In this document: one piece after another, positions 37,129-46,856 of the stretch
Layout of the letters: the number at the start of each line of letters is the position of its first letter
Numbering within the stretch: position 1 is the first letter of the stretch
From: Halomonas sp. HAL1
GTDB taxonomy: Bacteria; Pseudomonadota; Gammaproteobacteria; Pseudomonadales; Halomonadaceae
Reading direction: 5' to 3'
NCBI RefSeq assembly: GCF_030544485.1
Contig: NZ_CP130610.1
Coordinates: forward strand, 3,658,001 to 3,722,000
DNA: 64,000 bases
Notes under the pieces: model-generated
Seen by the model: only the letters and a program-made list of their open reading frames with translations
What the model was told of the DNA's origin: nothing
Database searches by the model: none
Made by a program: the position numbers and the translations under genes

Positions 37129-38409
37129 ATGAACTCGCTTACTGAACCGAAAATCGCTACCGCTGACTTACGCACTGACAGCGATCGCCTTTGGGAATCG
37201 CTAATGGAGTTGGCCAAGCTAGGCGCCACCGCCAAAGGCGGCGTCAACCGCCAAGCGCTTACCGATTTAGAGCGCCAGGGGCGGGATCTCTTTATCCAGT
37301 GGTGCCGCGCAGAGGGCTGCACGATTCGCATTGATAATATCGGCAATATTTTTGCCCGCCGGGAAGGCAGCGATCCTAACGCCAAAACCGTCATGGCGGG
37401 CAGCCACCTGGATAGCCAGCCTACCGGTGGTAAGTACGACGGCTGCTTCGGCGTACTCTCCGGCCTGGAAGTGATTCGCACCCTTAACCAGCACAACATT
37501 ACTACTCAGTCCCCTATCGAAGTCGTCGCCTGGACCAACGAAGAAGGCTGCCGCTTTCCGCCCTGCATGATGGGTTCCGGCGTATTTACTAGCGAGCTGG
37601 AATTTGACGCCATGATGGCGCGCACCGATGCCGATGGCGTGACGGTTAGTGATGCCTTGGACGCCATCCACTACCGCGGAAGCGATAACGTGTCGCCAAG
37701 TGAGATAAAAGCCTACTTTGAACCGCACATTGAGCAGGGCCCGATCCTGGAAGATACCGACACTACCATTGGCGTGGTGATCGGCGGGCTTGGTCAGAAG
37801 TGGTTCGACTTAACGCTGACTGGGCTGGAAGCCCATGCGGGCCCCACGCCAATGAACCTACGCCGCGATGCCATGATGGGTGCGGCGGAAGTTACTCAGG
37901 CGCTCAACCGTATTGCCAATGAGCACCAGCCCCACGGGCGCGGCACGGTCGGCTGTATGACCCTACACCCTGGTTCGCGTAACGTGATTCCCGGCCAAGT
38001 CAAAATGACCCTGGACATGCGCCACTGGGAGCCTGAAGCGCTTATCACGATGGGCCAAGCTGTCGAAGCCGCCGTGGAAGAAATTTGCCAACGTCATGGG
38101 CTGGCGTATGAATTAACGCCTACGGCGGATTTTGCTCCGGAATATTTCAATAAAGAATGCGTTGATGCGGTTCGCCAAGGGGCAGAAAAGCTTGGTCTCT
38201 CCCATATGGATATCATCAGCGGTGCAGGCCACGATGCGATGTTTGTGGGTCGCGTCGCCCCCGCCGCCATGATCTTTATTCCCTGCAAGGATGGCATCAG
38301 CCACAACGAGATCGAAAGCGCCACGCCGGAGCATGTCCATGCAGGTTGCAATGTGTTACTCCACGCTATGCTGGATGCCGCTGGCACTGACGCTGACCTA
38401 GCTGAATAA
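37129..38409 (+). CDS. M20-family N-carbamoyl amidohydrolase (hydantoinase/carbamylase)
   Basis: A 426-residue dizinc hydrolase of the HyuC/AmaB/allantoate-amidohydrolase group. Metal ligands are in GSHLDSQPTGGKYDG, TNEEG and SGAGHDAMF; the lid domain contains LEAHAGPTPMNLRRD. In Pseudomonas a close relative acts as beta-ureidopropionase beside pyrimidine genes, so N-carbamoyl-beta-alanine is the favoured substrate given the divergent bauA-mmsA. Allantoate or N-carbamoyl amino acids are alternatives. AAAGGAA precedes ATG 37129. It could be redundant with the nitrilase-type enzyme at 11991. Confidence 0.9.
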   Translation: MNSLTEPKIATADLRTDSDRLWESLMELAKLGATAKGGVNRQALTDLERQGRDLFIQWCRAEGCTIRIDNIGNIFARREGSDPNAKTVMAGSHLDSQPTGGKYDGCFGVLSGLEVIRTLNQHNITTQSPIEVVAWTNEEGCRFPPCMMGSGVFTSELEFDAMMARTDADGVTVSDALDAIHYRGSDNVSPSEIKAYFEPHIEQGPILEDTDTTIGVVIGGLGQKWFDLTLTGLEAHAGPTPMNLRRDAMMGAAEVTQALNRIANEHQPHGRGTVGCMTLHPGSRNVIPGQVKMTLDMRHWEPEALITMGQAVEAAVEEICQRHGLAYELTPTADFAPEYFNKECVDAVRQGAEKLGLSHMDIISGAGHDAMFVGRVAPAAMIFIPCKDGISHNEIESATPEHVHAGCNVLLHAMLDAAGTDADLAE

Positions 38410-38444
38410 GCCGAATAAAGAGAAAGGTTTAAAAGGTCGCGTCG

Positions 38445-39842
38445 CTAAACGGCAAAATTTACGTGTGCCCGTGCCAGCTCAGCAAACTGCCTGCGGGAGG
38501 GTTTAAAGCCCACTCCTGGCGGCCAGGCCAGCCAGGCATCGGGCACCATAAAGCCGGGTAGCGCCTCGCGTACCCAGGCACTTATCGCCTGTTCTGTCAC
38601 GGCTTCTCCATGCCAATCGATAAACGCCACTGGGCGCTCGCCCCACTCGGGGTGGGGCACCGGTACGACTAACGCCTGGGCAACGCCAGGGTGATCAACC
38701 AAGCGCTGCTCAATGGCTTCTGGCTGAATATTCTCGCCGCCGGAGATAAAACCATTATCAAGCCGCCCTTCCACCACTAGCGCGCCTTCCGTGGTGAAGT
38801 GCCCCTTATCGCGGGTGGCAAACCAGCCCTGATCGTTGAGCGCTGGGTCAACCTCGCCATTATTCAAATAACCGCAGAATAGAGTCTCGCCGCGCACCTG
38901 TATCTCACCTTCAACAACCCTCACCTCACGGCCTGGCAGCGGCCTGCCGACGACGCCCGGCGCGGTAGGTATACCAGTGCAGACTTGGCTGGCCATCTCG
39001 GATAGCCCATAGCTAACCTTCGGCGTCAGCCCCAGGAATGCCATCTGCACCACCAGCGGCGCAGGAATGGCCGCACCGCCCAGCAGCAGCTCGCGCAGTT
39101 GAGTGCTCTTAGGCGTCAAGCCCGCTTTCAGCAGCCGCCAAAGCTGGGTGGGCACTAGCGAAAGATGGGTGATTGATTGCTGCTCAAGGCGCGCGGGAAG
39201 CGTTTGCGGATCGCCATCGAGAATCACCCGCCCACCGGCCATAAAAACGCGGAACGGAATAGCATAGCCACCGATATGAAACAGCGGTAGCGACAACAGC
39301 CAGCCACTGTTTTGATCAACCGGAATAACCACCGCCGATCCCCGCGCCGAGGCCAAATGATTGGCCACACGATGCAGCACCGCCTTGGGCGTGCCGCTGG
39401 AGCCGGAGGTGAAAATGGTGTTACACAGCTGGCTACCATCAAGCGCCGGAGGCTCACCTGCATCAGCTTCCTCCCGGAAATCGAGAGTGATCGGCGTTAG
39501 CTTTGAAGCGTAATCATTGTCACTTTCCGTCTGGCAAACGCGGCCAGCCCGCAAACGCTTGGCCAGGCCAAGCTGCTGAGTAACAGGAAATGCTGGGTTA
39601 AGCGGGCAGAAAATCACCCCGACCCGCAGGCAGGCCCACGCCAGCAGCAAGGATTCAAGCGAGCCTTTGGCAGGGACGACTAGCCGATCACCTGGCACAA
39701 AACCTTTCCGAGCCAGTTGCTGTGCTAAACACGCTACGCGGCGGTTGAGCGTTCGGTAACTAAGCTTCACCGAACCCGCCTCTATGGCGATTTTCTCAGG
39801 GGTCTCTTTGGCCCAGTAGTAAATAGGGCAAGTATCTTTCAC
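38445..39842 (-). CDS. menE: o-Succinylbenzoate-CoA ligase
   Basis: An AMP-forming acyl-CoA ligase of 465 residues that activates o-succinylbenzoate for ring closure by MenB. The P-loop is FTSGSSGTPKAV, the A5 region is VSYGLSEMASQ, and the hinge/A8 region is VEGRLDNGFISGGENIQP. It overlaps menC by ATGA and is last of the leftward frdABCD-menB-menC-menE run. It converges on the M20 hydrolase gene with a 35-base gap. Confidence 0.93.
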   Translation of the reverse strand: MKDTCPIYYWAKETPEKIAIEAGSVKLSYRTLNRRVACLAQQLARKGFVPGDRLVVPAKGSLESLLLAWACLRVGVIFCPLNPAFPVTQQLGLAKRLRAGRVCQTESDNDYASKLTPITLDFREEADAGEPPALDGSQLCNTIFTSGSSGTPKAVLHRVANHLASARGSAVVIPVDQNSGWLLSLPLFHIGGYAIPFRVFMAGGRVILDGDPQTLPARLEQQSITHLSLVPTQLWRLLKAGLTPKSTQLRELLLGGAAIPAPLVVQMAFLGLTPKVSYGLSEMASQVCTGIPTAPGVVGRPLPGREVRVVEGEIQVRGETLFCGYLNNGEVDPALNDQGWFATRDKGHFTTEGALVVEGRLDNGFISGGENIQPEAIEQRLVDHPGVAQALVVPVPHPEWGERPVAFIDWHGEAVTEQAISAWVREALPGFMVPDAWLAWPPGVGFKPSRRQFAELARAHVNFAV

Positions 39843-40783
39843 GCTGAATTTTCCATTTTATAGAGACAATGCAAGCTTTCTGTCATCACTCCGCCTCCGG
39901 CAGTGGTCACGCGCTCGGTAAGCCAGAGACCGGTATCCAGCCCCGGTGGCTCATGAGGCGCCCACTCGCTAGCCAACCGGGCAAGCAACCCAAGGCCTAA
40001 ATCGGATTCAAAGCTGGAGGAAACTACCACGCATAGATTGACCGCCCGTGCCCGCTGAACAAGTACCTCGCAGTCGCTTAGCGAGCCAATCAGCGTGGGT
40101 TTGATCACCAGGGCTTTAAGCTGCGGGTGATAGTTCCACTCTTCCCTGCGCGAGAGGGTTTCATCCAGGGCAATGGCTACCCCAGTCGCTTCTGCCACGG
40201 CGATGGTGTCAGCAAAGGCAGCGCAGGGCTCTTCCAGGTAGTCGATTTGCGCAAGAGGTAGGCGCTCACAGAAGCGCTGGGCTTCTTCCCGCGCCCAGCC
40301 GCTATTGGCATCCAGAATCAGCTTAGTAGTGGGCAGCCGCGCGGCAAGCTTTTCGATCAGCGCCAGTTCTTCCTCCATGGCATAGCGTGCCACCTTTAAC
40401 TTGAGCCGAGACGGTGGCGACGCTTGCCAATGGGAGGTTGAAAGAGACTGTATCAATTCTGCTGGCTCCCCCTGGAGCAGCGGGTAGGGCGGTAAAGGCG
40501 ATGGAAGATTGAGTGGCCAAACGCGTTGGGCGCAGTCAAACCCAAACTGCACTGACGGCAGCGTTGGGGAGACTTTTTCGCCTCGGCTCAAAGCAACCAA
40601 GCAAGCCAGACTTTCGGCTTCAGCTTCCACCAGCGTTTCAGTCGAGAATCCAGGTAGCGGGGCAATCTCGCCCCACTGGCCATTAATGGAAACTAACAGC
40701 CCCTCTCTATTCTCCAGCCGCTCTCCTTTAAACATCAACGGCTGACGGAACGGTAGAGAGTAGCGGTAGAGCGCCAGTTGCAT
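39839..40783 (-). CDS. menC: o-Succinylbenzoate synthase
   Basis: An enolase-superfamily dehydratase of 314 residues. The acid/base KxK is in LKLKVARYA, the metal ligands are in LILDANSGW, DYLEEP and ALDETLS, and the second catalytic lysine is in ALVIKPTLIGS. It overlaps menB by one base and menE by four, indicating coupled translation in the menB-menC-menE block. Confidence 0.93.
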   Translation of the reverse strand: MQLALYRYSLPFRQPLMFKGERLENREGLLVSINGQWGEIAPLPGFSTETLVEAEAESLACLVALSRGEKVSPTLPSVQFGFDCAQRVWPLNLPSPLPPYPLLQGEPAELIQSLSTSHWQASPPSRLKLKVARYAMEEELALIEKLAARLPTTKLILDANSGWAREEAQRFCERLPLAQIDYLEEPCAAFADTIAVAEATGVAIALDETLSRREEWNYHPQLKALVIKPTLIGSLSDCEVLVQRARAVNLCVVVSSSFESDLGLGLLARLASEWAPHEPPGLDTGLWLTERVTTAGGGVMTESLHCLYKMENSA

Positions 40784-41643
40784 TAAGGGTTACGGGGGTA
40801 GCGGGAGAAGTCCGGGCGACGCTTTTCGTTGAAGGCGTTACGCCCTTCCTGCCCCTCTTCGGTCATGTAGTAGAGCATGGTGGCGTTACCCGCTAGCTCC
40901 TGCAGCCCGGCCTGACCGTCGCAGTCGGCATTGAGCGCGGCTTTTAGGCAGCGCAGCGCCATGGGGCTATGCTGTAGCATTTCCCGGCACCAGCGCACGC
41001 TCTCTTTTTCCAGCTCTTCCAGCGGCACCACGTGATTAACAAGCCCCATTTCCAGCGCTTGAGCGGCGCTGTACTGGCGGCACAAAAACCAGATCTCCCG
41101 GGCCTTTTTCTGGCCCACAATGCGCGCCATATAAGAGGCGCCGTAGCCGCCATCGAAGGAGCCTACTTTAGGGCCGGTTTGGCCAAAGACAGCGTTATCG
41201 GCGGCAATGGTCAGATCACACATTAGATGCAGAACATGACCGCCGCCAATGGCGTAGCCCGCCACCATGGCGACCACCGGCTTGGGGCAGGTGCGAATAT
41301 CGCGCTGGAAATCCAGCACGTTGAGGTGGTGGGTGCCCTCTTCATCCTGGTAGCCGCCGTAGTCACCGCGAATGCGCTGGTCACCGCCGGAACAGAACGC
41401 TTTGTCGCCTGCACCCGTAAGCAGAATGGCGCCAATGGTGCTGTCGTGGCGAGCGCGGTTTAGCGCTTGGGCCATCTCGCTAACCGTTAGCGGGCGAAAG
41501 GCGTTGCGCACCTCGGGGCGGTTGATGGTGATGCGCGCAATGCCGTCGGCAGTGGTGTGGTACAAAATATCCTGATAGCCATCTGAGCGATCCTGCCACT
41601 CTACCGGGCCATAGAGTTCCGTTTCAGTGAGTCCGTTAATCAT
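40783..41643 (-). CDS. menB: 1,4-Dihydroxy-2-naphthoyl-CoA synthase
   Basis: A crotonase-fold ring-closing enzyme of 286 residues that closely follows E. coli MenB over its full length: [75 protein letters not shown] and the C-terminal [16 protein letters not shown]. The resemblance is strong enough to suggest an enteric-like origin for the block. It is 46 bases after frdD and in the same orientation. Confidence 0.95.
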   Translation of the reverse strand: MINGLTETELYGPVEWQDRSDGYQDILYHTTADGIARITINRPEVRNAFRPLTVSEMAQALNRARHDSTIGAILLTGAGDKAFCSGGDQRIRGDYGGYQDEEGTHHLNVLDFQRDIRTCPKPVVAMVAGYAIGGGHVLHLMCDLTIAADNAVFGQTGPKVGSFDGGYGASYMARIVGQKKAREIWFLCRQYSAAQALEMGLVNHVVPLEELEKESVRWCREMLQHSPMALRCLKAALNADCDGQAGLQELAGNATMLYYMTEEGQEGRNAFNEKRRPDFSRYPRNP

Positions 41644-41689
41644 GTCAGTCTCTTTTTATCAGTTGGGACGAATGCTGACAGCGCGCCGT

Positions 41690-42079
41690 TTAACCCAGCA
41701 TACCTATGACGACCAAGCCCAGCGCCACCATGCTGAGCAGCGCAGCGCCACCGTACATCAGCTTTTTGTTAAGTGCGTCATTGCCCACGCTGATATCAAA
41801 CATCCCATGGCGCAGGCGGTGGGCGGCATGAAATAGTGGCAAGCAAACGACTGCCCCAACAAACAGAAAGCCCTGTACGCTAAACAGCAGCTTTGAGGCT
41901 CGTTCATAGCTCAGCGCCTCGGCAGGCAACAGGCCAAGAGGCAGTAGAATAGCGATAAAGAGAATAACGGCAGGCAGGAAGACGGCAAAGCAGACACCGC
42001 CCGCGCTAAACAGCCCCCACCAGAGCGGTTCATCAAAGGCTTGTTTATGTTTACTGATGGCTATTTTTTCCATGCTCAT
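41690..42079 (-). CDS. frdD: Fumarate reductase membrane anchor subunit D
   Basis: A 129-residue three-helix membrane anchor. It matches E. coli FrdD well: DEPLWWGLFSAGGV, ILFIAILLPLGLLPAEALSYERA and the AAHRLRHGMFD segment. With FrdC it holds the catalytic dimer to the membrane and forms the menaquinol site. The frame extends to 42133, but ATG 42079 overlaps the frdC stop (ATGA) after a GGAGGG site; ATG 42073 is equally possible. Confidence 0.92.
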   Translation of the reverse strand: MSMEKIAISKHKQAFDEPLWWGLFSAGGVCFAVFLPAVILFIAILLPLGLLPAEALSYERASKLLFSVQGFLFVGAVVCLPLFHAAHRLRHGMFDISVGNDALNKKLMYGGAALLSMVALGLVVIGMLG

Positions 42080-42471
42080 GCCCTCCCCAATAGCCAGAAA
42101 AACAGTAGCGCGACCGCTACGACTCCCGCCCACTGCCCAGCAACAATGACTTGGTCAGGCAGGCTATGCCCGGCGATGCGTAGCGGCATGACCCGCGGAA
42201 ACAGTACAAAGAAGGTGGCAGCGTGAAACAAGCTGGCGGCCAGTGCGAGAAGATTCAGCACTAATACGATGGGAGAGCCCATAAAGGCGATCCACCCTTG
42301 CCAGCTTTCTGCCCCTTGCAGAAGAGCAAACATACCGGCGAGTAAGCAGAACGTGAAAAACAGCAGCGGCAGTACCGTGGCTTCACGCAGCATATAGAGC
42401 TTAAAAAAGCCGTGCTTCAGCCACCAAGTGCGTTTCAGCGGCGGCAAGCGTTGTGTTGATGATTTATCCAT
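42076..42471 (-). CDS. frdC: Fumarate reductase membrane anchor subunit C
   Basis: A 131-residue three-helix anchor similar to E. coli FrdC: RTWWLKHGFFKLYMLREATVLPLLFF, then two more helices. ATG 42471 follows GGGGAG by seven bases and is preferred to the extended frame at 42528, which runs into frdB. It is 13 bases after frdB and overlaps frdD. No haem-ligand pattern of the succinate dehydrogenase type is seen, as expected for the E. coli-type enzyme. Confidence 0.92.
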   Translation of the reverse strand: MDKSSTQRLPPLKRTWWLKHGFFKLYMLREATVLPLLFFTFCLLAGMFALLQGAESWQGWIAFMGSPIVLVLNLLALAASLFHAATFFVLFPRVMPLRIAGHSLPDQVIVAGQWAGVVAVALLFFWLLGRA

Positions 42472-42484
42472 GATGATGCTCCCC

Positions 42485-43297
42485 CTACCCTTTAAACAGC
42501 GCGATAAGCGTGTGTTTGGCCGCCTCAACCTTGCCCTGATTCACCGCCGCGGCCGGGTCAACGTGTTTGGGGCAGACCTTGGAGCAGAACCCCACAAACG
42601 TGCAACTCCACACCCCTTCATGGCGATTGAGCTCCGCCATGCGCTGTTTCTTACCGTGGTCGCGGCTATCCAGGTTGTAGCGGTGGGCCAGCGTTATCGC
42701 CGCTGGGCCAAGGAACTCAGGGTTCAGCCCAAACTGCGGGCAGGCTGAGTAACAAAGCCCACAGTTTATGCAGTTAGCAAACTGCTTATAGCGTTCAAGT
42801 TGTTCAGGTGTCTGGCGGTAGGTTTCCGGCGCTTGCGGGTCAAACGCTTTCACCGGGTTGTCGTCAATCAAATAGGGCTTCACCGCCGCCAGATGCTCCA
42901 GGAATATCTCCATATCCACCACCAGATCCCGCTGCACGGGGAAGTGCGCCAGCGGTTCAATGCGAATTTCTCCCTCGTAATCGCGCAGGAAGGTTTTGCA
43001 GCCCAGCTTGGGAATGCCGTTCACCATGACCCCGCAGGAGCCGCAAATCGCCATCCGGCAGGACCAGCGGTAGCTCAAGGTGCTATCGAGCTGCTCTTTA
43101 ATATGGTTGAGGGCATCCAGCAGGGATGTGCTGTCATCCACCGGTAAGTCGTACGCCTGCCAGTAGGACTCCGTCGAATTATCCGGCAGGTAGCGTTTGA
43201 CGCTGATGTGCTTGGTACTTATGTTTTTAGTACTGATGTTATTAGTACCGATGTTATTAGTGCTAACACGCTTGGCAGTGATTTGATCGGTGTTCAT
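42485..43297 (-). CDS. frdB: Fumarate reductase iron-sulfur subunit
   Basis: A 270-residue electron-transfer subunit carrying three clusters: 2Fe-2S ([10 protein letters not shown] with a later C in LGCKTF), 4Fe-4S ([15 protein letters not shown]) and 3Fe-4S ([17 protein letters not shown]). The body follows E. coli FrdB closely. The N-terminus is odd: about 20 extra residues form a short repeat of the type NISTK, encoded by 15-bp tandem repeats. It overlaps frdA by four bases and precedes frdC. Confidence 0.95.
   Translation of the reverse strand: MNTDQITAKRVSTNNIGTNNISTKNISTKHISVKRYLPDNSTESYWQAYDLPVDDSTSLLDALNHIKEQLDSTLSYRWSCRMAICGSCGVMVNGIPKLGCKTFLRDYEGEIRIEPLAHFPVQRDLVVDMEIFLEHLAAVKPYLIDDNPVKAFDPQAPETYRQTPEQLERYKQFANCINCGLCYSACPQFGLNPEFLGPAAITLAHRYNLDSRDHGKKQRMAELNRHEGVWSCTFVGFCSKVCPKHVDPAAAVNQGKVEAAKHTLIALFKG
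43212..43271. repeat. 15-bp tandem repeats inside the frdB N-terminal codons
   Basis: Four units of 15 bases begin at 43212, 43227, 43242 and 43257; the middle two (TTAGTACTGATGTTA and TTAGTACCGATGTTA) differ by one base. Being five codons long, unit gain or loss keeps frdB in frame. They encode the [19 protein letters not shown] stretch near residues 12-32. Confidence 0.85.
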
Positions 43298-45081
43298 GCT
43301 TTACTCCCCTTACCCGCATCGCCATAAGCCCGTTCAGCGGGGGCAGAAAACCGCACATCAACGTCCTGCCAGCGCAACTCAGCATGAGCATCGCCTTGAT
43401 AGAACACCTGGCTGTGTTTGAGGTAGTTAACGTCATCACGTTTCTGCATACCTTCATCCAAGCGCTGGTGGGCGCCACGGGATTCACGGCGCTCCAGCGC
43501 CCCCAAACAAGAGGCTTCGGCAATATCCAGGCCACACTCTAGTTCAAGACACTCAAGCAACTCGGTATTGAAGATCTTGCTGGTATCGTTAACGCGAACC
43601 TTATTAAAGCGCTCACGTAGCTGGCGCATGGTAGCCAGCGAATGGCGCATACCCTCTTCGGTGCGGTAAATCCCACAGCCGTTCTCCATGGCTTGTACCA
43701 TGGCGTGCTTGAGTGCTACCCAGTTCTCTGCACCCCCGGTTCCATCACAGAGCCGCAGCAGTTTGGCTTGTTGGCGATCGCCCTGGGCTTCCAACAGACG
43801 CTCATCGGCCCACTCGGTTTGTGCTGCGCGCTTGCTTGCTTGTTCACCGGCTAAGCGACCAAACACCAGCAGCTCTGTCAACGAGTTGGAGCCCAGGCGG
43901 TTGGCACCGTGCAAACCGACAGAAGCACACTCCCCGGCGGCGTAGAGCCCGGCGATTGAGGTTTCGCACTTAGGATCGGTTTCAATACCGCCCATGGTGT
44001 AGTGCACCGCCGGGCGAATGGGAATCGGCTCTTTAACAGGGTCGACGTTGATGTAGGCTTTCGCCAGCTCGCAGATAAACGGCAGGCGCTCCAGAATGGT
44101 CTTTTCGCCTAAATGACGCAGGTCGAGATAGACCACATCGCTGTCGCCAAACTTGCCGGTGCGGCCCGCCTGCTGCTCCTGCCAAAATGCCTGGGAAAGC
44201 TTGTCCCGTGGCCCCAGTTCCATGTACTTGTTTTCCGGCTTGCCCAGCGGAGTTTCCGGGCCCAGGCCGTAATCCTGCAGGTAACGATAGCCATCCTTAT
44301 TGAGCAGAATGCCACCTTCGCCCCGGCACGCTTCGGTAATTAAAATGCCAGAACCGGGCAGGCCGGTGGGGTGGTACTGGACAAACTCCATATCCCGCAG
44401 CGCCACACCGTGACGATAGGCCATCGCCATGCCGTCACCAGTGACAATGCCCGCATTGGTATTGAAGCGGAACAAGCGCCCAGCGCCACCGGTGGCGAGC
44501 ACCACCGCCTTTGCGCGCAGCAGGGTCAGTTCACCGGTGGCAATTTGAAGCGCAATCACGCCGATCACAGCGCCCTCGTGAACGGCCAGGTCGAGTACGA
44601 AGTACTCATCGAAACGCTCGATTTCAGGATATTTGAGTGAGGTCTGAAACAGCGTGTGGAGCATATGGAAGCCGGTTTTGTCGGCCGCAAACCAGGTGCG
44701 GGCCGTTTTCATGCCTCCAAAGCGGCGCACCTGCACTTGGCCATCGTCTTTTCGGCTCCAGGGGCAGCCCCATCGCTCCATCTGCACCAGTTCTTGATAA
44801 GCATGATGGACAAAGTAATCGGCCACACCCTGTTCCACCAGCCAATCGCCGCCTGACACCGTGTCATCAAAATGTGCCTGATGCGAGTCTTCGGGGCTGG
44901 TAACTGCGGCAGCGCCACCTTCAGCAGCCACAGTATGCGAGCGCATGGGATAAACCTTGGACAGCAGCGCAATTCGTTGAGGGGTCTTGTGCTCCTTAGC
45001 GTGTTCAGCGGCACCAATAGCAGCGCGTAAGCCTGCTCCCCCACCACCCACAATAACGATATCGAAATCTCGCTGCTGCAT
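43294..45081 (-). CDS. frdA: Fumarate reductase flavoprotein subunit
   Basis: The 595-residue catalytic subunit, reducing fumarate to succinate. The FAD site is [11 protein letters not shown], the histidine that binds FAD covalently is in [11 protein letters not shown], and active-site residues are in [21 protein letters not shown] and [13 protein letters not shown]. It follows E. coli FrdA across its length rather than SdhA. It is the first gene of frdABCD and is preceded by a FNR/ANR-like box, as expected for an anaerobically induced enzyme. Confidence 0.95.
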   Translation of the reverse strand: MQQRDFDIVIVGGGGAGLRAAIGAAEHAKEHKTPQRIALLSKVYPMRSHTVAAEGGAAAVTSPEDSHQAHFDDTVSGGDWLVEQGVADYFVHHAYQELVQMERWGCPWSRKDDGQVQVRRFGGMKTARTWFAADKTGFHMLHTLFQTSLKYPEIERFDEYFVLDLAVHEGAVIGVIALQIATGELTLLRAKAVVLATGGAGRLFRFNTNAGIVTGDGMAMAYRHGVALRDMEFVQYHPTGLPGSGILITEACRGEGGILLNKDGYRYLQDYGLGPETPLGKPENKYMELGPRDKLSQAFWQEQQAGRTGKFGDSDVVYLDLRHLGEKTILERLPFICELAKAYINVDPVKEPIPIRPAVHYTMGGIETDPKCETSIAGLYAAGECASVGLHGANRLGSNSLTELLVFGRLAGEQASKRAAQTEWADERLLEAQGDRQQAKLLRLCDGTGGAENWVALKHAMVQAMENGCGIYRTEEGMRHSLATMRQLRERFNKVRVNDTSKIFNTELLECLELECGLDIAEASCLGALERRESRGAHQRLDEGMQKRDDVNYLKHSQVFYQGDAHAELRWQDVDVRFSAPAERAYGDAGKGSKA

Positions 45082-45207
45082 GACAATCCCTTCCGTTCGC
45101 TAGGTGCAAAGGCCGCAAATGCGACGCTCTTCGAGGCCCTATCCTGGATTGAAACTACCATACCCCTGGTCAGCAAAATTTTTATTGCGCATTGGTCTAA
45201 AGAACTA

Positions 45208-45221
45208 TTGACCCGCGTCAA
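45208..45221 (-). promoter_or_regulatory. FNR/ANR-type box upstream of frdA
   Basis: TTGACCCGCGTCAA is a perfect TTGAC-N4-GTCAA dyad, eight of ten positions matching TTGAT-N4-ATCAA. If it acts at -41.5 for frdA, transcription would begin near 45173 and the AT-rich CAATAAAAAT on the minus strand (about 45185-45176) would be the -10. The divergent carrier gene starts 160 bases to the right and could share it. Confidence 0.65.
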
Positions 45222-45380
45222 GAAAAGTACAAACCAGGGTGGTGCTAAGCCGATATTAGGGCCATAACATCCTGGCTCTAATTTACTTCGCTCTCTGACG
45301 CTGTGCTTCTCTTACCGCTGCGCTTGGCAGAGATCCCCCTGTAAAAACGTTTACTATTAAACATAGAAGAGAGCGGCCGC

Positions 45381-46850
45381 ATGAACAGCAATGCTCAATC
45401 CTCACCGCGATGGAAACTATTAGCACCGCTAGCCGTTACTATTATCATCGCGCTGATACCCACTCCCCCGGGGCTAGCGCCTCATGCGTGGTACTTCTTC
45501 GCTATTTTCCTGGGCTGTGTTGTGGGCCTGATTCTTGAACCATTACCAGGCGCAGTGGTGGGGCTGATCGGCGTTACCCTGGTGGCACTTCTTTCCAGAT
45601 GGGTGCTGTTCTCTCCCGAGCAACTAGCGACCGAAGGATTTAATGCCGCAGGCCAAGCCTTTTCGTGGGCGGTCTCGGGCTTTACCAACTCCACTGTGTG
45701 GCTGATTTTCGGCGCTTTTATGTTTGCCCTGGGGTACGAAAAAACCGGACTGGGCAGACGGATATCGCTCTGGCTGGTCAAGGCAATGGGAAAACGCACC
45801 TTGACCCTCGGCTACGCGGTGATGATTGCCGATGGCATTTTGGCGCCCTTTACGCCCTCCAACACCGCGCGCAGTGGGGGCACGATTTATCCCGTGATTC
45901 GCAACCTGCCGCCGCTTTACGATTCGCACCCCAACGATCCCAGCATGAAGCGCATGGGTAGCTTCTTAATGTGGACGGCGCTGGCCTCTACCTGTGTGAC
46001 CAGCTCGCTATTTTTGACCGCTCTGGCACCCAATCTATTGGCGATCGCGCTCACCGAGAGCGCCACCGGTATCCATATCAACTGGGGGCAGTGGTTTATG
46101 GCAGTTGCACCTGTCGGCATACTGCTGCTTCTGCTGGTGCCGCTGCTGAGCTACTGGCTATGCGCGCCCGAAGTGAAAGCGGGTAATGAAATCTCCGATT
46201 GGGCGGGGCAGGAGTTAACCAAGCTGGGGGCACTGACTCGCCATGAAATAATGCTGGTCATTATGGTGGTCACTGCCCTGCTACTATGGATTTTTGCGGG
46301 CGACATTATCTCTGGCTCGCTGGTGGGTCTACTGGTGATCTGCGGCATGCTGTTAACTGGCATTGTGACCTGGAGCGATATTCTCGATAATCGAGCAGCC
46401 TGGAATACCTTTGTGTGGTTTGCCACCCTGGTGGCGCTAGCGGGCGGGCTTAGCCAAGTAGGCTTCGTTAACTGGTTTGGCAGCGTGGTTGGCGGACAGA
46501 TAAGCCACTTCGACCCGCTAATGGCCATGGTGGCGCTGGTGGTCATCTTCTATCTATTGCACTACTTCTTTGCCAGCGTGACGGCACATGTCACCGCCCT
46601 GCTACCGGTAATTCTGGCAGCGGCATCAGGCATTGCCGGGCTGGATATGCAGATGTTTATCCTGCTACTACTGCCCACACTTGGCTTTATGGGCATTCTC
46701 ACGCCCTACGGCACAGGGCCAAGCCCGGTTTACTACGGCAGCGGCTACCTGCCCAGCGCACTCTTTTGGCGTCTAGGGGCGATCTTCGGACTGCTATTCC
46801 TGGTGGTTTGGTTGGTGATCGGCCTGCCCTGGTTAATGCTGATCAGCTGA
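45381..46850 (+). CDS. DASS/SLC13-type dicarboxylate carrier (CitT/TtdT-like)
   Basis: A 489-residue transporter with about 12 membrane helices. It resembles the CitT/TtdT branch of the divalent anion:sodium symporter family: early PHAWYFFAIFLGCVVGLILEP, the substrate-site NTARSGGTIYP, and late GILTPYGTGPSPVYYGSGYLP. CitT and TtdT exchange a C4/C6 acid for succinate. Divergence from frdA suggests fumarate (or malate) import against succinate export during fumarate respiration; this is inference. It abuts the convergent menH. Confidence 0.9.
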   Translation: MNSNAQSSPRWKLLAPLAVTIIIALIPTPPGLAPHAWYFFAIFLGCVVGLILEPLPGAVVGLIGVTLVALLSRWVLFSPEQLATEGFNAAGQAFSWAVSGFTNSTVWLIFGAFMFALGYEKTGLGRRISLWLVKAMGKRTLTLGYAVMIADGILAPFTPSNTARSGGTIYPVIRNLPPLYDSHPNDPSMKRMGSFLMWTALASTCVTSSLFLTALAPNLLAIALTESATGIHINWGQWFMAVAPVGILLLLLVPLLSYWLCAPEVKAGNEISDWAGQELTKLGALTRHEIMLVIMVVTALLLWIFAGDIISGSLVGLLVICGMLLTGIVTWSDILDNRAAWNTFVWFATLVALAGGLSQVGFVNWFGSVVGGQISHFDPLMAMVALVVIFYLLHYFFASVTAHVTALLPVILAAASGIAGLDMQMFILLLLPTLGFMGILTPYGTGPSPVYYGSGYLPSALFWRLGAIFGLLFLVVWLVIGLPWLMLIS

Positions 46851-46856
46851 TAAACA

